The position numbers and the translations under genes were made by a program. From Olavius sp. associated proteobacterium Delta 1 (GTDB taxonomy: Bacteria; Desulfobacterota; Desulfobacteria; Desulfobacterales; JAFDCJ01): a DNA stretch of 64,000 nt. The stretch spans positions 62,001 through 126,000 of the forward strand of contig CACVKW010000605.1 of NCBI GenBank assembly GCA_902749685.1, given 5' to 3'. How positions within the stretch are numbered: the first letter of the stretch is position 1; each line of letters opens with the position of its first letter. Positions 37,380-46,792 of the stretch are shown in pieces. The notes beneath the pieces were generated by a model. It was given only the letters and a program-made list of their open reading frames with translations, was not told the origin of the DNA and ran no database searches.

Positions 37380-38297
37380 TCAAATCAAGCTGTAGCAGAA
37401 TTTTTCAAAAATATCCCGGTTAAACTTGCCGATTTCCACATCCTCTTTGAGAAATTTTAATGTTTCCAGTGGTTGTCGGGCTCTGCGGTAGGGACGGTCC
37501 TCATTGGTCAGGGCCTCATAACAGTCGATGATGCCCAGCAGTTGACCGACATAGGAAATGTTGCGGGTCCCCCTGGGATAGCCGCTGCCATCCAGTTTTT
37601 CATGATGTTCCAGAGCGCCCAGAGCGACAGCACCGCCTATTTTGTTTTTTTCCCGGATAATTTTATGGCCGATGGCCGGATGGGTTTTCATTATATTAAA
37701 TTCATCTTCACTAAGTCTGCGCGGCGCTTTCAGAATAGATGAAGGGATTTGTGTTTTGCCGACATCGTGCAACAGCGCGCCCAGCCCAATTTTTTTTGTT
37801 TTTTGGATATTAAAATTGGAATAGAAACAATATCCAAGGGTTAAGGCCATCACATTAACGGAATGAATAACCGTTGTGTAGTCCTTAAAAGAAATGGAAG
37901 CAAAGGTTTTCAAAATTTCCGGATGTTCTGAATAGCCGGCGATCAACGAATCAACGGTTTCAGGTAAAGCTTGCAGGGTTCCGCTGCGGGGTTCAGCCAG
38001 AGTTTCTTCAACCAGGTCGCATAGGGTCGCTTTAACTTTGAAGACATTACCGGTTTTAATGCTGTCAGCGATTTGCCTGTTGAATCCATTTTGAATTTCC
38101 TTTATCGCAAAGAGTCGGTCTTGCTCCTGAATATACAGCTCGGGATGCTTATTCTGGCCGATGCGTGCTTCTGCCAGATTGCCGCCGGCCGGTTTGTATA
38201 AACAATAAGATTCTGCGCTCGTTTGATAATAGAGGGAGACCGCTTTATAATAATTAATCTGAGAGTTGCGAACCCGGATATAGCCTGATTGATCCAC
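37380..38297 (-). CDS. HD-GYP domain phosphodiesterase
   Basis: 305 aa. About 130 residues of unassigned N-terminal region precede a full HD-GYP domain: His145, HDVGK (177-181), THPAIGHKI, HHEKLDGSGYP (231-241) and IDCYEALTNEDRPYR. These are the metal ligands and the GYP signature of cyclic-di-GMP (or cGAMP) phosphodiesterases. The start is GTG at 38297 with a weak ribosome-binding site, so an internal start is possible. It is first in the presumed operon with the aminopeptidase and the GspA/GspB-like genes, suggesting nucleotide control of surface secretion or assembly. Confidence 0.85.
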   Translation of the reverse strand: MDQSGYIRVRNSQINYYKAVSLYYQTSAESYCLYKPAGGNLAEARIGQNKHPELYIQEQDRLFAIKEIQNGFNRQIADSIKTGNVFKVKATLCDLVEETLAEPRSGTLQALPETVDSLIAGYSEHPEILKTFASISFKDYTTVIHSVNVMALTLGYCFYSNFNIQKTKKIGLGALLHDVGKTQIPSSILKAPRRLSEDEFNIMKTHPAIGHKIIREKNKIGGAVALGALEHHEKLDGSGYPRGTRNISYVGQLLGIIDCYEALTNEDRPYRRARQPLETLKFLKEDVEIGKFNRDIFEKFCYSLI

Positions 38298-38547
38298 GAT
38301 TTCTTGTTTGGTTTTAAGGTTAATTAATCCACCCTGAAAAATAGTACATCCAGGGTTGTAGATTGTTTTTTGAAAACTGATAAATCTTGTTAGGCCTAAG
38401 CGCCGGAGGCTTAATTACTTTATGCCGCGTATAAATACAAAAATCGATGTCAATGTTATCGGTATTTTTTATATAAAGTTGATAAAATATTGAAAATTAT
38501 ATATTAAGACTCATCGCATGATAATTATTTTGAACTTATCCTGGCGA

Positions 38548-39045
38548 TCACAGTTTTTTACCTTCCGTGCTCACGGCCATATACTCCAGTGCGCACATTA
38601 CGGTTCGACCGGTTAAAGTCGTCAGTTTGAGTTGACCGTCGAATTTTTTCCAATGGCTGATCTTCATTTTTTCTTTGACATCGAAAGATCCCGGATTGCC
38701 GTATTTTTCGACCAGCATGTCCTTGATCGAGGTTAGCCAGGTGGTGTCCCCTCTGTCGTTGTTAAAATGGACCAGCGCGACTTTGAATAATTTCCCGTTG
38801 GCCGAACGCGCATCGAAATAAAAGGCCACCGCAAAATCACGCCCCCAAATTCGAATCTTTTTCTTCGATTTACAGGTCGGGGTATTGCCGGGTTCCCAAG
38901 GGTTCAAGTCAAAGTGTTTTTTCACCGCAGAATGGGTCATACCCCATTTTGCTTCTCCCCAGCCGGGTATAGTGGATTCGGCCGAGACCGGTGCGGGCAA
39001 AACCATTAAAATGCAGATTAACATCAAGAATCGAACTGAGTGCAT
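38548..39045 (-). CDS. Small secreted protein of unknown function
   Basis: 165 aa from the ATG at 39045, chosen because it has AAGGA upstream and directly begins a signal peptide (FLMLICILMVLPAPVSAES). The mature part starts GWGEAKWGMTHSAVKKHF, a 'WGM' pattern seen in small periplasmic proteins of Desulfobacterota and relatives. It ends with a stretch of alternating hydrophobic residues around a cysteine (TVMCALEYMAV). The function is not known. It stands alone between two repeat-rich spacers. Confidence 0.7.
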   Translation of the reverse strand: MHSVRFLMLICILMVLPAPVSAESTIPGWGEAKWGMTHSAVKKHFDLNPWEPGNTPTCKSKKKIRIWGRDFAVAFYFDARSANGKLFKVALVHFNNDRGDTTWLTSIKDMLVEKYGNPGSFDVKEKMKISHWKKFDGQLKLTTLTGRTVMCALEYMAVSTEGKKL

Positions 39046-39825
39046 GACTATTTCCTTCCGGCAAATTTTTTGTCGATTCAAGGATCAGAATCGGCGAGAG
39101 TGTGAGAGTTGATCGTTTCAGGTATTTTAAATTGTATCATCACACGATTTTAACTCCCGCCTTATTATCTTGAGCCCTTGAACCCGCAACCTTGAATCCC
39201 GATCCCTAAGATCTTTAATTCTGGTTGACCCTGAACGCTGAACCCGGAACCCTTGAACCGTTCTGAATTTTATCACTCACCCTGCAAAAAAACAAATACA
39301 GATTTCCTTTTAGGATCCTGTCGAGGTTAAATCCACAGAGGGGGGGGCGTAGCTCCCATAAGCACTAAGTACTTTTGGAAACTTTCACTGTATGCTAGCT
39401 CGCTAGCTCGCCGTTGGCGAGTTGGACGTTCGATGTTTTTTTTAGTCCTTTTCGGGCACAACCAACTTAGCCCTTATGGAGACACCCGCGGTTGGTTGTT
39501 GTAGGCGAAGGTGCAATTCTATTTAATAAGCCTGCCCCGATTGTATAAAAACGTACACAAATTTTAGTGTAATTCCGAAATTAAAAGCTTTATATTACCT
39601 GACTTTTGCAATACTTGGTGGTTATTCATGTCAATTCGTGGCTAACTGATTTTATATTCCTATCCCCTATTAATTTGCCTATTGCATGCGTTGTCGGATT
39701 TAGTGTATGGTCCAGGCATTCCGTTTCAATTGCTAAATGAAAGGGAATACCCCCTTTTTTCAATCGACAACCTTCATTCGTCGGCGTTTCCTTTAAGCAA
39801 GTTGTTGGAGTAGCAATATAAACAC
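39046..39825. other. Long non-coding spacer
   Basis: 780 bp with no supported gene. It holds repeated words such as GAACCC/CTTGAACC (39179-39260), a tandem GCTAGCTC pair (around 39393-39408) followed by a CTCGCC/GGCGAG hairpin, and AT-rich DNA from 39520. A tRNA-like start at 39345 is not continued. A minus-strand open frame of about 90 codons (39626-39901) lacks protein features. Confidence 0.5.
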
Positions 39826-40123
39826 ATGCTCGATACCGTAGAACGAATGGCCTACATCTATTTTCAAGGTGCCCGGGGCAGTCATAATTGGGATCATACA
39901 CTCAGGGTCAGCCGATTGTGTGAACGTATCGGGACCGCCGAAGGGGGTTGATATGGATCTGCTGTTGGCGTCAGCCTACCTGCACGATATCGCGCGCAGC
40001 GATCAGGACGATTCCAACGGCACTGATTGTCGGGCTGAAAAAGGAGCACAGCCGGCGGCACCCATCGTAAACAAGTTGCCCCTGACCATCGATCAGAAGG
40101 AATATTATTTAACCGATTTTTAG
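39826..40123 (+). pseudogene. HD-domain phosphohydrolase remnant, frameshifted and truncated
   Basis: Two overlapping frames give one broken HD-family protein. Frame 1 from ATG 39826 reads MLDTVERMAYIYFQ...HNWDHTLRVSRLCERIG and stops at 39949-39951. Removing one G from the G5 run at 39943-39947 restores GVDMDLLLASAYLHDIARSD...AEKGAQ. That frame then ends at 40123, far short of a full HD phosphohydrolase. Further signs of decay: where relatives usually have CHAEKGA, this has CRAEKGA, so a metal-ligand histidine is lost. It lies directly upstream of the purH start. A single sequencing error could explain the shift but not the truncation. Confidence 0.75.
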
Positions 40124-40151
40124 AAAAATATGAAGGAAAGAGGTGAACATT

Positions 40152-40826
40152 ATGGCAATGAATATCGTAGACAAAATCGACCATTTGGTAACCCTGCAAC
40201 ATGTGCTGATGAGCGTATCCGACAAAAGCGGTTTGGATACGTTCGTACCGGAGCTTATGGCCGTCAACCCGGATTTAAAAATATTTTCCACCGGCGGCAC
40301 TTTTTCAAGACTCAAGGAGATTCTAGGGGCGTCGGCTGATGCGCATTTGATCCGGGTCTCCGAATATACGGGACAGCCTGAAACCCAGGGGGGACTGGTG
40401 AAAACCCTGGATTTTAAAATCTACCTCGGTCTTCTCGCAGAAACTTATAACGAGGCTCATCAGGGGGATCTCAGCCGCACCGGCAGCGTGCCCATCGATA
40501 TGGTGGTGGTGAATTTATATCCCTTTAGAGAGACCATTTCAAAACCGGATGTAACGGTTGAACAGGCCCGCGGCAACATCGATATCGGAGGTCCCTGCAT
40601 GATCCGGGCTTCGGCTAAAAATTTCATCCGGGTCGCACCGGTTGTAGATCCGGCCGATTACACAATGATCATTGCCGAGCTAAAAGCCAACAACGGCGAT
40701 TTATCCCTGAATCTGCGTTACCGCCTGGCTCAAAAAGCCTTTGACCACACCGCCGTATATGACCGAACCATTGCGGAGTTTCTAAGCGATAAGGCTTTCA
40801 CGGATGTCGAGAGTTGCTACAACTAA
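40152..40826 (+). CDS. purH: IMP cyclohydrolase (N-terminal half of PurH as a separate gene)
   Basis: 224 aa corresponding to the MGS-like IMP cyclohydrolase domain only: LMSVSDKSGL, KIFSTGGTFSRL, then DMVVVNLYPF and NIDIGGPCMIRASAKN. It catalyses the last step of purine synthesis, FAICAR to IMP. The start is the ATG at 40152 with GAAAGAGG 8 bases upstream; a GTG at 40143 is also in frame. It stops after VESCYN. The AICAR transformylase half is a separate gene 461 bp downstream, with its own ribosome-binding site. Confidence 0.9.
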   Translation: MAMNIVDKIDHLVTLQHVLMSVSDKSGLDTFVPELMAVNPDLKIFSTGGTFSRLKEILGASADAHLIRVSEYTGQPETQGGLVKTLDFKIYLGLLAETYNEAHQGDLSRTGSVPIDMVVVNLYPFRETISKPDVTVEQARGNIDIGGPCMIRASAKNFIRVAPVVDPADYTMIIAELKANNGDLSLNLRYRLAQKAFDHTAVYDRTIAEFLSDKAFTDVESCYN

Positions 40827-41287
40827 AGGTTCTGGGTCCAGGTGTCAGCGCCGCCGCTGGCCTGAAAAGCGGCCAGTCTAATCGAAAAAGAAACTCTGAA
40901 AAAGCGAATCCTCCCAAGGCGGATAAATATCGAATAATGAATGTCGAATGTCGAAGTAATGTATTTTGTCTATCTTATAAAAAAATGACAGAGCGAAGCG
41001 AACCCACCCTTCGACATTCGACATTCGATATTCTGCGGTTCTGCGGTTCGCATTTTAAATTTGTGAAGTTTCTTATAAGGATTCAGCGGTTCAGGATTGA
41101 AAGGTTCATGCCTTAAGGGTCGTAATTCAATAATAAATTCGCCTTGGCTTTAACCTTTTATCTTTAGCCCATTTTTCCGAAAGGGTGAACCATGGAACTT
41201 CGAGCCGCCGCAAAAATAACCCAGAAACCTGAACTATGAACCCCGAACGAATAATGCCCAAAAAGGCAAACCGAAAGGAGAATCAAC
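40827..41287. repeat. Spacer between purH halves holding dispersed repeat, copy B (core 40922-41049)
   Basis: The core is the inverted counterpart of the repeat at 2086-2220. It begins ATCGAATAATGAATGTCGAA, contains ATGACAGAGCGAAGCGAACC, then CCTTCGACATTCGACATTCG, and ends in CTGCGGTTCTGCGGTTC. The outer part to 41287 contains further short words such as CCTGAACTATGAACCCCGAAC and the ribosome-binding site of the next gene. No gene is present. Confidence 0.75.
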
Positions 41288-42538
41288 ATGGCCGAAGATC
41301 TCAAAAAAATGTACCGTACGATCATGGATGACCATTTCCCGCCCAAAATGGAGATCAGCTTTGTAGACGACAACAATCGGCAAACTCTCTTTTATGGGAA
41401 AGTAACCTGGACGATCGACAATGTTCAGAAAGGATTGCGCTATGGAGAAAATCCAGGGCAGGAAGCCGCACTTTACCGGATGGTCAACGGTAACCTGGTT
41501 CTAGGGGAAACCCAGACCATCCAGCCCGGCCAATATCTGGCGTCCGATATCGAGTTGCTGCAATCCGGCAAACATCCCGGTAAAACCAATCTGACCGATG
41601 CTGACAATTCGCTGAATATATTACGCTACTTTGTCGATAAACCCGGGGCGGTGATTGTCAAACATAACAATCCCTGCGGGGTGGCGCTGTCAGATAGCCT
41701 GGAGGATGCTTATCGCAAGGCCAACATGGCCGATCGCGTGGCAGCCTTCGGCGGCTGTATCGCCCTGAATCGATCGGTGGATAAAGCAACTGCCGAAGCC
41801 ATTGTCCAGCAATACGCCGAAGTCGTGGTCGCACCGGATTTCGAGGATGGGGTCATGGATATTTTTGGCGCCAAAAAAAATCTGCGGATTGTTAAAATCG
41901 GCAACATCGAGCGGCTGCAATCATTTGTCGGCCAGCGAAGTGTTGAATTTAAAAGTCTGATCGACGGGGGAATTATCACGCAATGGTCGTTTGTGCCGAC
42001 CAGCCGCAGTCGGCAGGATCTTAAACTGGCCGAATGCGAATACAAAGACCAGTTTTTCAAAATCAAGCGCGAGCCCACGGATCCGGAATACGAGGATATG
42101 CTTTTTGGCTGGCTGGTGGAATCCGGCATTACGTCCAATTCCGTAATCTATGTCAAAGATCTGGTTACGGTCGGCATCGGGACCGGTGAACAGGACCGGG
42201 TCGGTGTGGCTGAGATTGCTAGAGACAAGGCCTACCGCAAACTTGCCGATCGGTATTGCTTCGAAAGTCTTGCTGTACCTTATAATGAATTGACGGATGC
42301 GGATAAAAAAGCGGAGTTTGATGGGCGCGTGGCCCGGGAAAAAGGCGGGTTGATCGGTGCCGCCATGGTCAGCGATGCATTTTTTCCGTTTCGTGACGGC
42401 GTGGACGTCGGCTTGCATGAAGGCGTCACGGCCGTGATTCAGCCGGGGGGATCCGGCAACGATTATCAGTCCATCGAAGCCTGTAATGAAGCCGGCGCGA
42501 CAATGGTCTATACCGGCCAAAGGAGCTTTAAGCATTAA
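41288..42538 (+). CDS. purH: AICAR transformylase (C-terminal half of PurH as a separate gene)
   Basis: 416 aa carrying the transformylase domain of PurH: RYGENPGQEAALYR, VIVKHNNPCGVALSD with the catalytic Lys-His, and FFPFRDGVDVGLHEGVTAVI followed by IQPGGSGNDY near the end. It formylates AICAR using 10-formyltetrahydrofolate. A clear ribosome-binding site (AAAGGAG) precedes the ATG, so it is translated independently. Residues 1-50 look like an N-terminal extension in place of the missing cyclohydrolase domain. glyA follows in the same direction. Confidence 0.9.
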   Translation: MAEDLKKMYRTIMDDHFPPKMEISFVDDNNRQTLFYGKVTWTIDNVQKGLRYGENPGQEAALYRMVNGNLVLGETQTIQPGQYLASDIELLQSGKHPGKTNLTDADNSLNILRYFVDKPGAVIVKHNNPCGVALSDSLEDAYRKANMADRVAAFGGCIALNRSVDKATAEAIVQQYAEVVVAPDFEDGVMDIFGAKKNLRIVKIGNIERLQSFVGQRSVEFKSLIDGGIITQWSFVPTSRSRQDLKLAECEYKDQFFKIKREPTDPEYEDMLFGWLVESGITSNSVIYVKDLVTVGIGTGEQDRVGVAEIARDKAYRKLADRYCFESLAVPYNELTDADKKAEFDGRVAREKGGLIGAAMVSDAFFPFRDGVDVGLHEGVTAVIQPGGSGNDYQSIEACNEAGATMVYTGQRSFKH

Positions 42539-42672
42539 TCCCGCTAAGTTCCTAATAGGCGGATGATGTTTCGCACGAAGGATTAACCGAAGATATTAAC
42601 GTCGAACATCGAAATTTGTATACCGTCAAATTATAAACAAACTATCTGGTAGCCGCAGCAAGGGTTGACAAA

Positions 42673-43938
42673 ATGAATTTGGAAAACACAGATCCGGAAA
42701 TTTACTCTTTAATGGAAAAAGAGATCTTGCGGCAGCAGGAAACCATCAATCTCATAGCCAGCGAAAACTATGTGAGTCGTTCCGTACTGGAGGCGACCGC
42801 ATCGGTCCTGACGAATAAATACAGTGAAGGCTATCCGCAGCAGCGGTATTACCAGGGCAATGAAATCGTCGATGCGACTGAGATTATCGCAATTGAGCGT
42901 GCAAAAAAGCTATTCGGCGCCGAGCACGCCAATGTTCAGCCATACTCGGGCAGTCCGGCCAACGCGGCCGTGTATATGGCATTTTTGAATCCGGGTGATA
43001 CGTTTATCGGTTTTGACCTATCCTGCGGCGGCCATCTGACCCATGGTCATCCGGTTAATTTTTCGGGTAAAACTTACCGGGCCGTCAACTACAGCGTGGA
43101 TAAAACCACCGAAAAAATTGATATGGATGAAGTTCGGCGGCTGGCCCTGGAGCACGGACCCAAAATGATCATATCAGGGCTGACCGCTTATCCACGTCAA
43201 ATTGACTTCAGCGCATTTCAGAAAATTGCGGACGAGATCGGTGCCATACATTTTGCGGACATCAGCCATATTTCCGGTTTGATAATCGGCAGCGTTCATC
43301 CCAGCCCATTTCCGTTTTGCGATGTTGCCATGACGACAACCCATAAAACACTGCGCGGCCCGCGCGGTGCAATTATTCTATGTCAGAAAAAATATGCGAA
43401 GCAGATCGACCGGGCAGTATTTCCGGGTAGCCAGGGCGGTCCGCATGATCATATCACGGCCGCCAAGGCCGTGGCCTTAAAGGAGGCCCTTTCACCGGAT
43501 TTTAAACGCTATGCCGAGACCATTCTTGCAAATGCCAAAGCTCTGGCAGATGAACTAACCGGAAGGAAAATCAAGCTTGTTACCGGCGGAACCGACAACC
43601 ATATGGTTTTAATCAATCTGCTGCCTTTGGGAATCGGTCTGGGGCGACCTGCGGCGGTTGCACTGGAAAATGCAGGTATCGTCACCAACGCCAATACCGT
43701 GCCATTTGATCCGAGTACACCGTTTAAACCTTCAGGAATCAGGATCGGCACACCGGCTGTTACCACTCGTGGAATGCGGGATAGCGAAATGGCAAAAATC
43801 GGCAGGTGGATCGCCGCCATTGTAACAGATCAAAATAACCTGAAACTGCAGGCCGGAATAAAAGATGAAGTCGGACAGCTGTGCAGAGAATTCCCAATTA
43901 CGAAATACATTTTTCCACCCGGCAGGCCGTCAGCTTAA
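42673..43938 (+). CDS. glyA: Serine hydroxymethyltransferase
   Basis: 421 aa with all family motifs: NLIASENYVS, YSEGYPQQRYYQGNE, ANVQPYSGSPAN, HFADISHISGLI, and the PLP lysine Lys225 in MTTTHKTLRGPRG. It interconverts serine and glycine with formation of methylene-tetrahydrofolate. That makes functional sense beside purH, which uses formyl-tetrahydrofolate, and formate dehydrogenase. It lies 134 bp after the transformylase gene. Its last 41 bp overlap the 3' end of the convergent fdhA gene. Confidence 0.95.
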   Translation: MNLENTDPEIYSLMEKEILRQQETINLIASENYVSRSVLEATASVLTNKYSEGYPQQRYYQGNEIVDATEIIAIERAKKLFGAEHANVQPYSGSPANAAVYMAFLNPGDTFIGFDLSCGGHLTHGHPVNFSGKTYRAVNYSVDKTTEKIDMDEVRRLALEHGPKMIISGLTAYPRQIDFSAFQKIADEIGAIHFADISHISGLIIGSVHPSPFPFCDVAMTTTHKTLRGPRGAIILCQKKYAKQIDRAVFPGSQGGPHDHITAAKAVALKEALSPDFKRYAETILANAKALADELTGRKIKLVTGGTDNHMVLINLLPLGIGLGRPAAVALENAGIVTNANTVPFDPSTPFKPSGIRIGTPAVTTRGMRDSEMAKIGRWIAAIVTDQNNLKLQAGIKDEVGQLCREFPITKYIFPPGRPSA

Positions 43939-46618
43939 ACGGTGCTATTTTGGAGTGCGGGTCCAGATCATCGCGGGTGAGTCTATTCACGGGGGATTCG
44001 CTGTAGTGAAACGGCATAAAGAGTTCTGCGGGCTGCACCTCACTGCTCACCTTTAACCGGGTATCGATTTCTCCCTGCCGGGAGGCGATACTTACCCGTT
44101 GACCATCTTCCAAACCCAACTTTTTCGCATCATCAGGATGCATCAGCACATAGGATTGATTGGCAAAATCCGTAAGCGGTTGATTGCGTCTGGACATCGT
44201 GCTGGAATGGAAGTGGTAGAGGATTCTGCCCGTGTTTAGCAGAAATGGATAGCCGGCAGTTGTTTTTTCGTTTTGTGGAACGTAATCCACTGGATTTAAG
44301 ATTGCCCTGCCGCTTGGTGTGTTAAATTTATCCAAAAAAAGTGTGCGGGTTCCCGGATGGTCTTTTGTCGGGCACGGCCATTGGATTCCTTCCTGCTCGA
44401 TTCTATCATGGGAGATACCGGCCATAATCGGAGCCACTGCGGCAATCTCGTCAAAAATTACCGATTCATCCTGATATGATTTTATGGGACAACCCATCCT
44501 TTTGGCAACCTCCCACAGCACCTCCCAGTCTTGCCGGGCCTTTCCGGGAGGGTCAACGGCTTTTCTTACGCGAGACACCCGGCGATCACTGTTTACGAAG
44601 GTGCCGTTTTTTTCGGCAAAAGCAACCCCCGGCAGGATAACATCGGCCAAGGCCGTGGTGTCGGTCGCGAAAATATCCTGCACCACCAAAAATTCCAGCC
44701 TTTCGAGAGCCTCGCGGGTATGATTCTGGTTGGGGTCGGTCAGCATCGGGTTTTCGCCCATGATATACATGCCCTTGACCTTTCCGCCGTGGGCGGCCTG
44801 CATGATCTCGACGGTGGTCAAGCCGATTTTTCCGGAAAGCGCTTCATAGGGGAAATCCCAGACTGCAGCAACTTTTTTGCGATTATCATCATCCGTAACC
44901 GGGATGTAGCCCGGATAGATGAGGGGCGAGCATCCCACATCCGATGCGCCCTGGACGTTGTTCTGTCCCCGGGGCGGATTTAAACCGGCACCGGTTTTGC
45001 CAATTTGACCGACGATCAGGCACATATTTATCAGTGCAAACACGGTGTGGGTTCCGCTAACCTGCTGGCTGATTCCCATGCCGGTTGCAATCAGCGCTTT
45101 ACTTGACCTGGCGTAAATTCCGGCGGCCGTCTGCAGTTTATGCGGGGCAACCCCTGTGACGCCTGAAACCATCTCCGGTGTGTATTGCGATACGATTTTC
45201 TTTAGTTTGTCAAAGGCTTGTATACCGCCCTCAACACGATTTTCGATAAAGATTTTGTCGATCAGATTTTCGCTGATGATAATGTGCATGAGACCGTTGA
45301 GGAGGGCCACATCAGTGCCCAGCCGCGGCTGCAGCCAGACATCCGCAAATTTCACCAGCGGTGTCCACTTCGGATCGATGACGATCAGTTTGGCCCCATT
45401 CGCGATGCCGCGTTTGACAAAGGTGGCGGTGACCGGGTGGGTTTCGATCATATTATTGCCGATAACTAAAATGCAGTCGGCCGTCTCATAATCTTCGATC
45501 GAATTGGAGCCGGCGCCGTCCCCTAAAGACCGCAGCATCGCGGTGACCGTCGACGCGTGACAGAGACGGGTGCAATAATCCACATTATTGGTTCCAAAGG
45601 CCGTGCGGATAAATTTTTGGAAAATATAGTTGTCTTCGTTGGTACATTTGGCCGATGCATATCCTGCCAGGGCGTCATTGCCGTAATTTTCCTTCGTGGC
45701 CTTAAACTTGGCGGCGATATAGTCCAGGGCTGTATCCCAGCCGGCCTCAACGAATTGACCGTTATTTTTGATCAAAGGCCGGGTTAACCGGTCGCGGCTG
45801 CCGACATATTCATAGCCAAAGCGCCCCTTGACGCAAAGCCTGCCATCATTGGGCTTTACGCCCTCTACACCATTGACGCGTACAATACGATTATTTTTAA
45901 CCGCTAATTCCAACTGGCAGCCCACGCCGCAATAGGGACAAATGGTTTTGACGTGTGTATCCGCCTCAGCGGTCTTGAGAATATTCCTGTTGGGTTTTTC
46001 AACAATCGCACCGGTGGGGCAAAGCTGAACACATTCACCACAGCCATCGCATTCTGATTCCCCCCAGACCCCGAATCCGCCAATAATATAGGAGGTGATA
46101 CCGCGATTGGTGAAAGACAAAACGTTTTTACCCTGCACCTCGTCACAGGCCTTAATGCACCGAAAGCATTTGATGCACTTGGCAGCATCGTAGGTCAGCA
46201 CCGGTGAACTGTCATCGACCGGGTAGCCGAGTGATTGCCAGAGGGAGGGGAACTGTCTTTTTGCCGGATCGTCCAGTCCGTATCGGGTCACAAGCACTTT
46301 GAACTCGTCGTCATAGCTTAAATCCGAAGCCTCACTATGTTCGGACAACAGATAATCCAGTAAATAGCGGCGGGTTTCTTCCAGTTCCTCATCAAAGGCC
46401 GTTACCTCCATGCCGTCCTGTACTGAGACCGTGCACGCTGCAACAAAACCGCTCATTTCCCTTATTTTGGTAATACACAGACGGCAGGCCCCGGTTGGCG
46501 TCAGTTTGCGGTGATAACACAGGCTGGGAATCAGAATATTACTATGCCGCGCCGCTTCCAGCAGGTTTGCTCCGCGGCGGGCACTGATTTTTTTTCCATC
46601 AATCTTGATTGTTACCAT
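43898..46618 (-). CDS. fdhA: Formate dehydrogenase catalytic subunit, NAD-linked type, Cys form
   Basis: 906 aa from MVTIKIDGKK; an ATG three codons earlier (46627) is equally possible. The N-terminal [2Fe-2S] domain has Cys34, 45, 48 and 62. Two ferredoxin-type [4Fe-4S] clusters follow (CIKCFRCIKAC at 148-158, CDGCGECVQLC at 190-200). The molybdenum/tungsten domain has its own cluster (CPYCGVGC, 227-234, and Cys262) and the metal ligand Cys353 in CTRLCHAST, where many anaerobes have selenocysteine. The His-Cys3 cluster ligands expected near residues 95-110 of NuoG-like subunits are absent (HSEASDLSYDDEF). It is third in the operon with the NuoE- and NuoF-like genes, so formate oxidation should be coupled to NAD. 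Confidence 0.88.
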   Translation of the reverse strand: MVTIKIDGKKISARRGANLLEAARHSNILIPSLCYHRKLTPTGACRLCITKIREMSGFVAACTVSVQDGMEVTAFDEELEETRRYLLDYLLSEHSEASDLSYDDEFKVLVTRYGLDDPAKRQFPSLWQSLGYPVDDSSPVLTYDAAKCIKCFRCIKACDEVQGKNVLSFTNRGITSYIIGGFGVWGESECDGCGECVQLCPTGAIVEKPNRNILKTAEADTHVKTICPYCGVGCQLELAVKNNRIVRVNGVEGVKPNDGRLCVKGRFGYEYVGSRDRLTRPLIKNNGQFVEAGWDTALDYIAAKFKATKENYGNDALAGYASAKCTNEDNYIFQKFIRTAFGTNNVDYCTRLCHASTVTAMLRSLGDGAGSNSIEDYETADCILVIGNNMIETHPVTATFVKRGIANGAKLIVIDPKWTPLVKFADVWLQPRLGTDVALLNGLMHIIISENLIDKIFIENRVEGGIQAFDKLKKIVSQYTPEMVSGVTGVAPHKLQTAAGIYARSSKALIATGMGISQQVSGTHTVFALINMCLIVGQIGKTGAGLNPPRGQNNVQGASDVGCSPLIYPGYIPVTDDDNRKKVAAVWDFPYEALSGKIGLTTVEIMQAAHGGKVKGMYIMGENPMLTDPNQNHTREALERLEFLVVQDIFATDTTALADVILPGVAFAEKNGTFVNSDRRVSRVRKAVDPPGKARQDWEVLWEVAKRMGCPIKSYQDESVIFDEIAAVAPIMAGISHDRIEQEGIQWPCPTKDHPGTRTLFLDKFNTPSGRAILNPVDYVPQNEKTTAGYPFLLNTGRILYHFHSSTMSRRNQPLTDFANQSYVLMHPDDAKKLGLEDGQRVSIASRQGEIDTRLKVSSEVQPAELFMPFHYSESPVNRLTRDDLDPHSKIAPFKLTACRVEKCIS

Positions 46619-46792
46619 GTCGCCCATAATTAAACCGCTACTTAACTTCGGGTAGTGCTGATGGTCCGGTTTTGGAATATTGCAATGCTGAAATAATGGA
46701 ATATTGGTTCTCAAAAAAGGATATTATCCATATTTAAATAACGTGATTACCCTTTCTTATAAGTCCCATTATTCCAGTATTGCAGTTTTCCA

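Noticed and set aside
39342..39430. tRNA-like 5' start GGGGGGCGTAGCTC
   Set aside because: The D-arm, anticodon arm and T-arm cannot be continued; GTTCRANNC is absent at the right distance.
42539..42672. Riboswitch in front of glyA
   Set aside because: The 134-bp leader shows no glycine-, THF- or SAM-riboswitch core that I can recognise.
43898..46618. Selenocysteine codon in fdhA
   Set aside because: The frame runs through without internal TGA; the metal ligand is an ordinary Cys codon.
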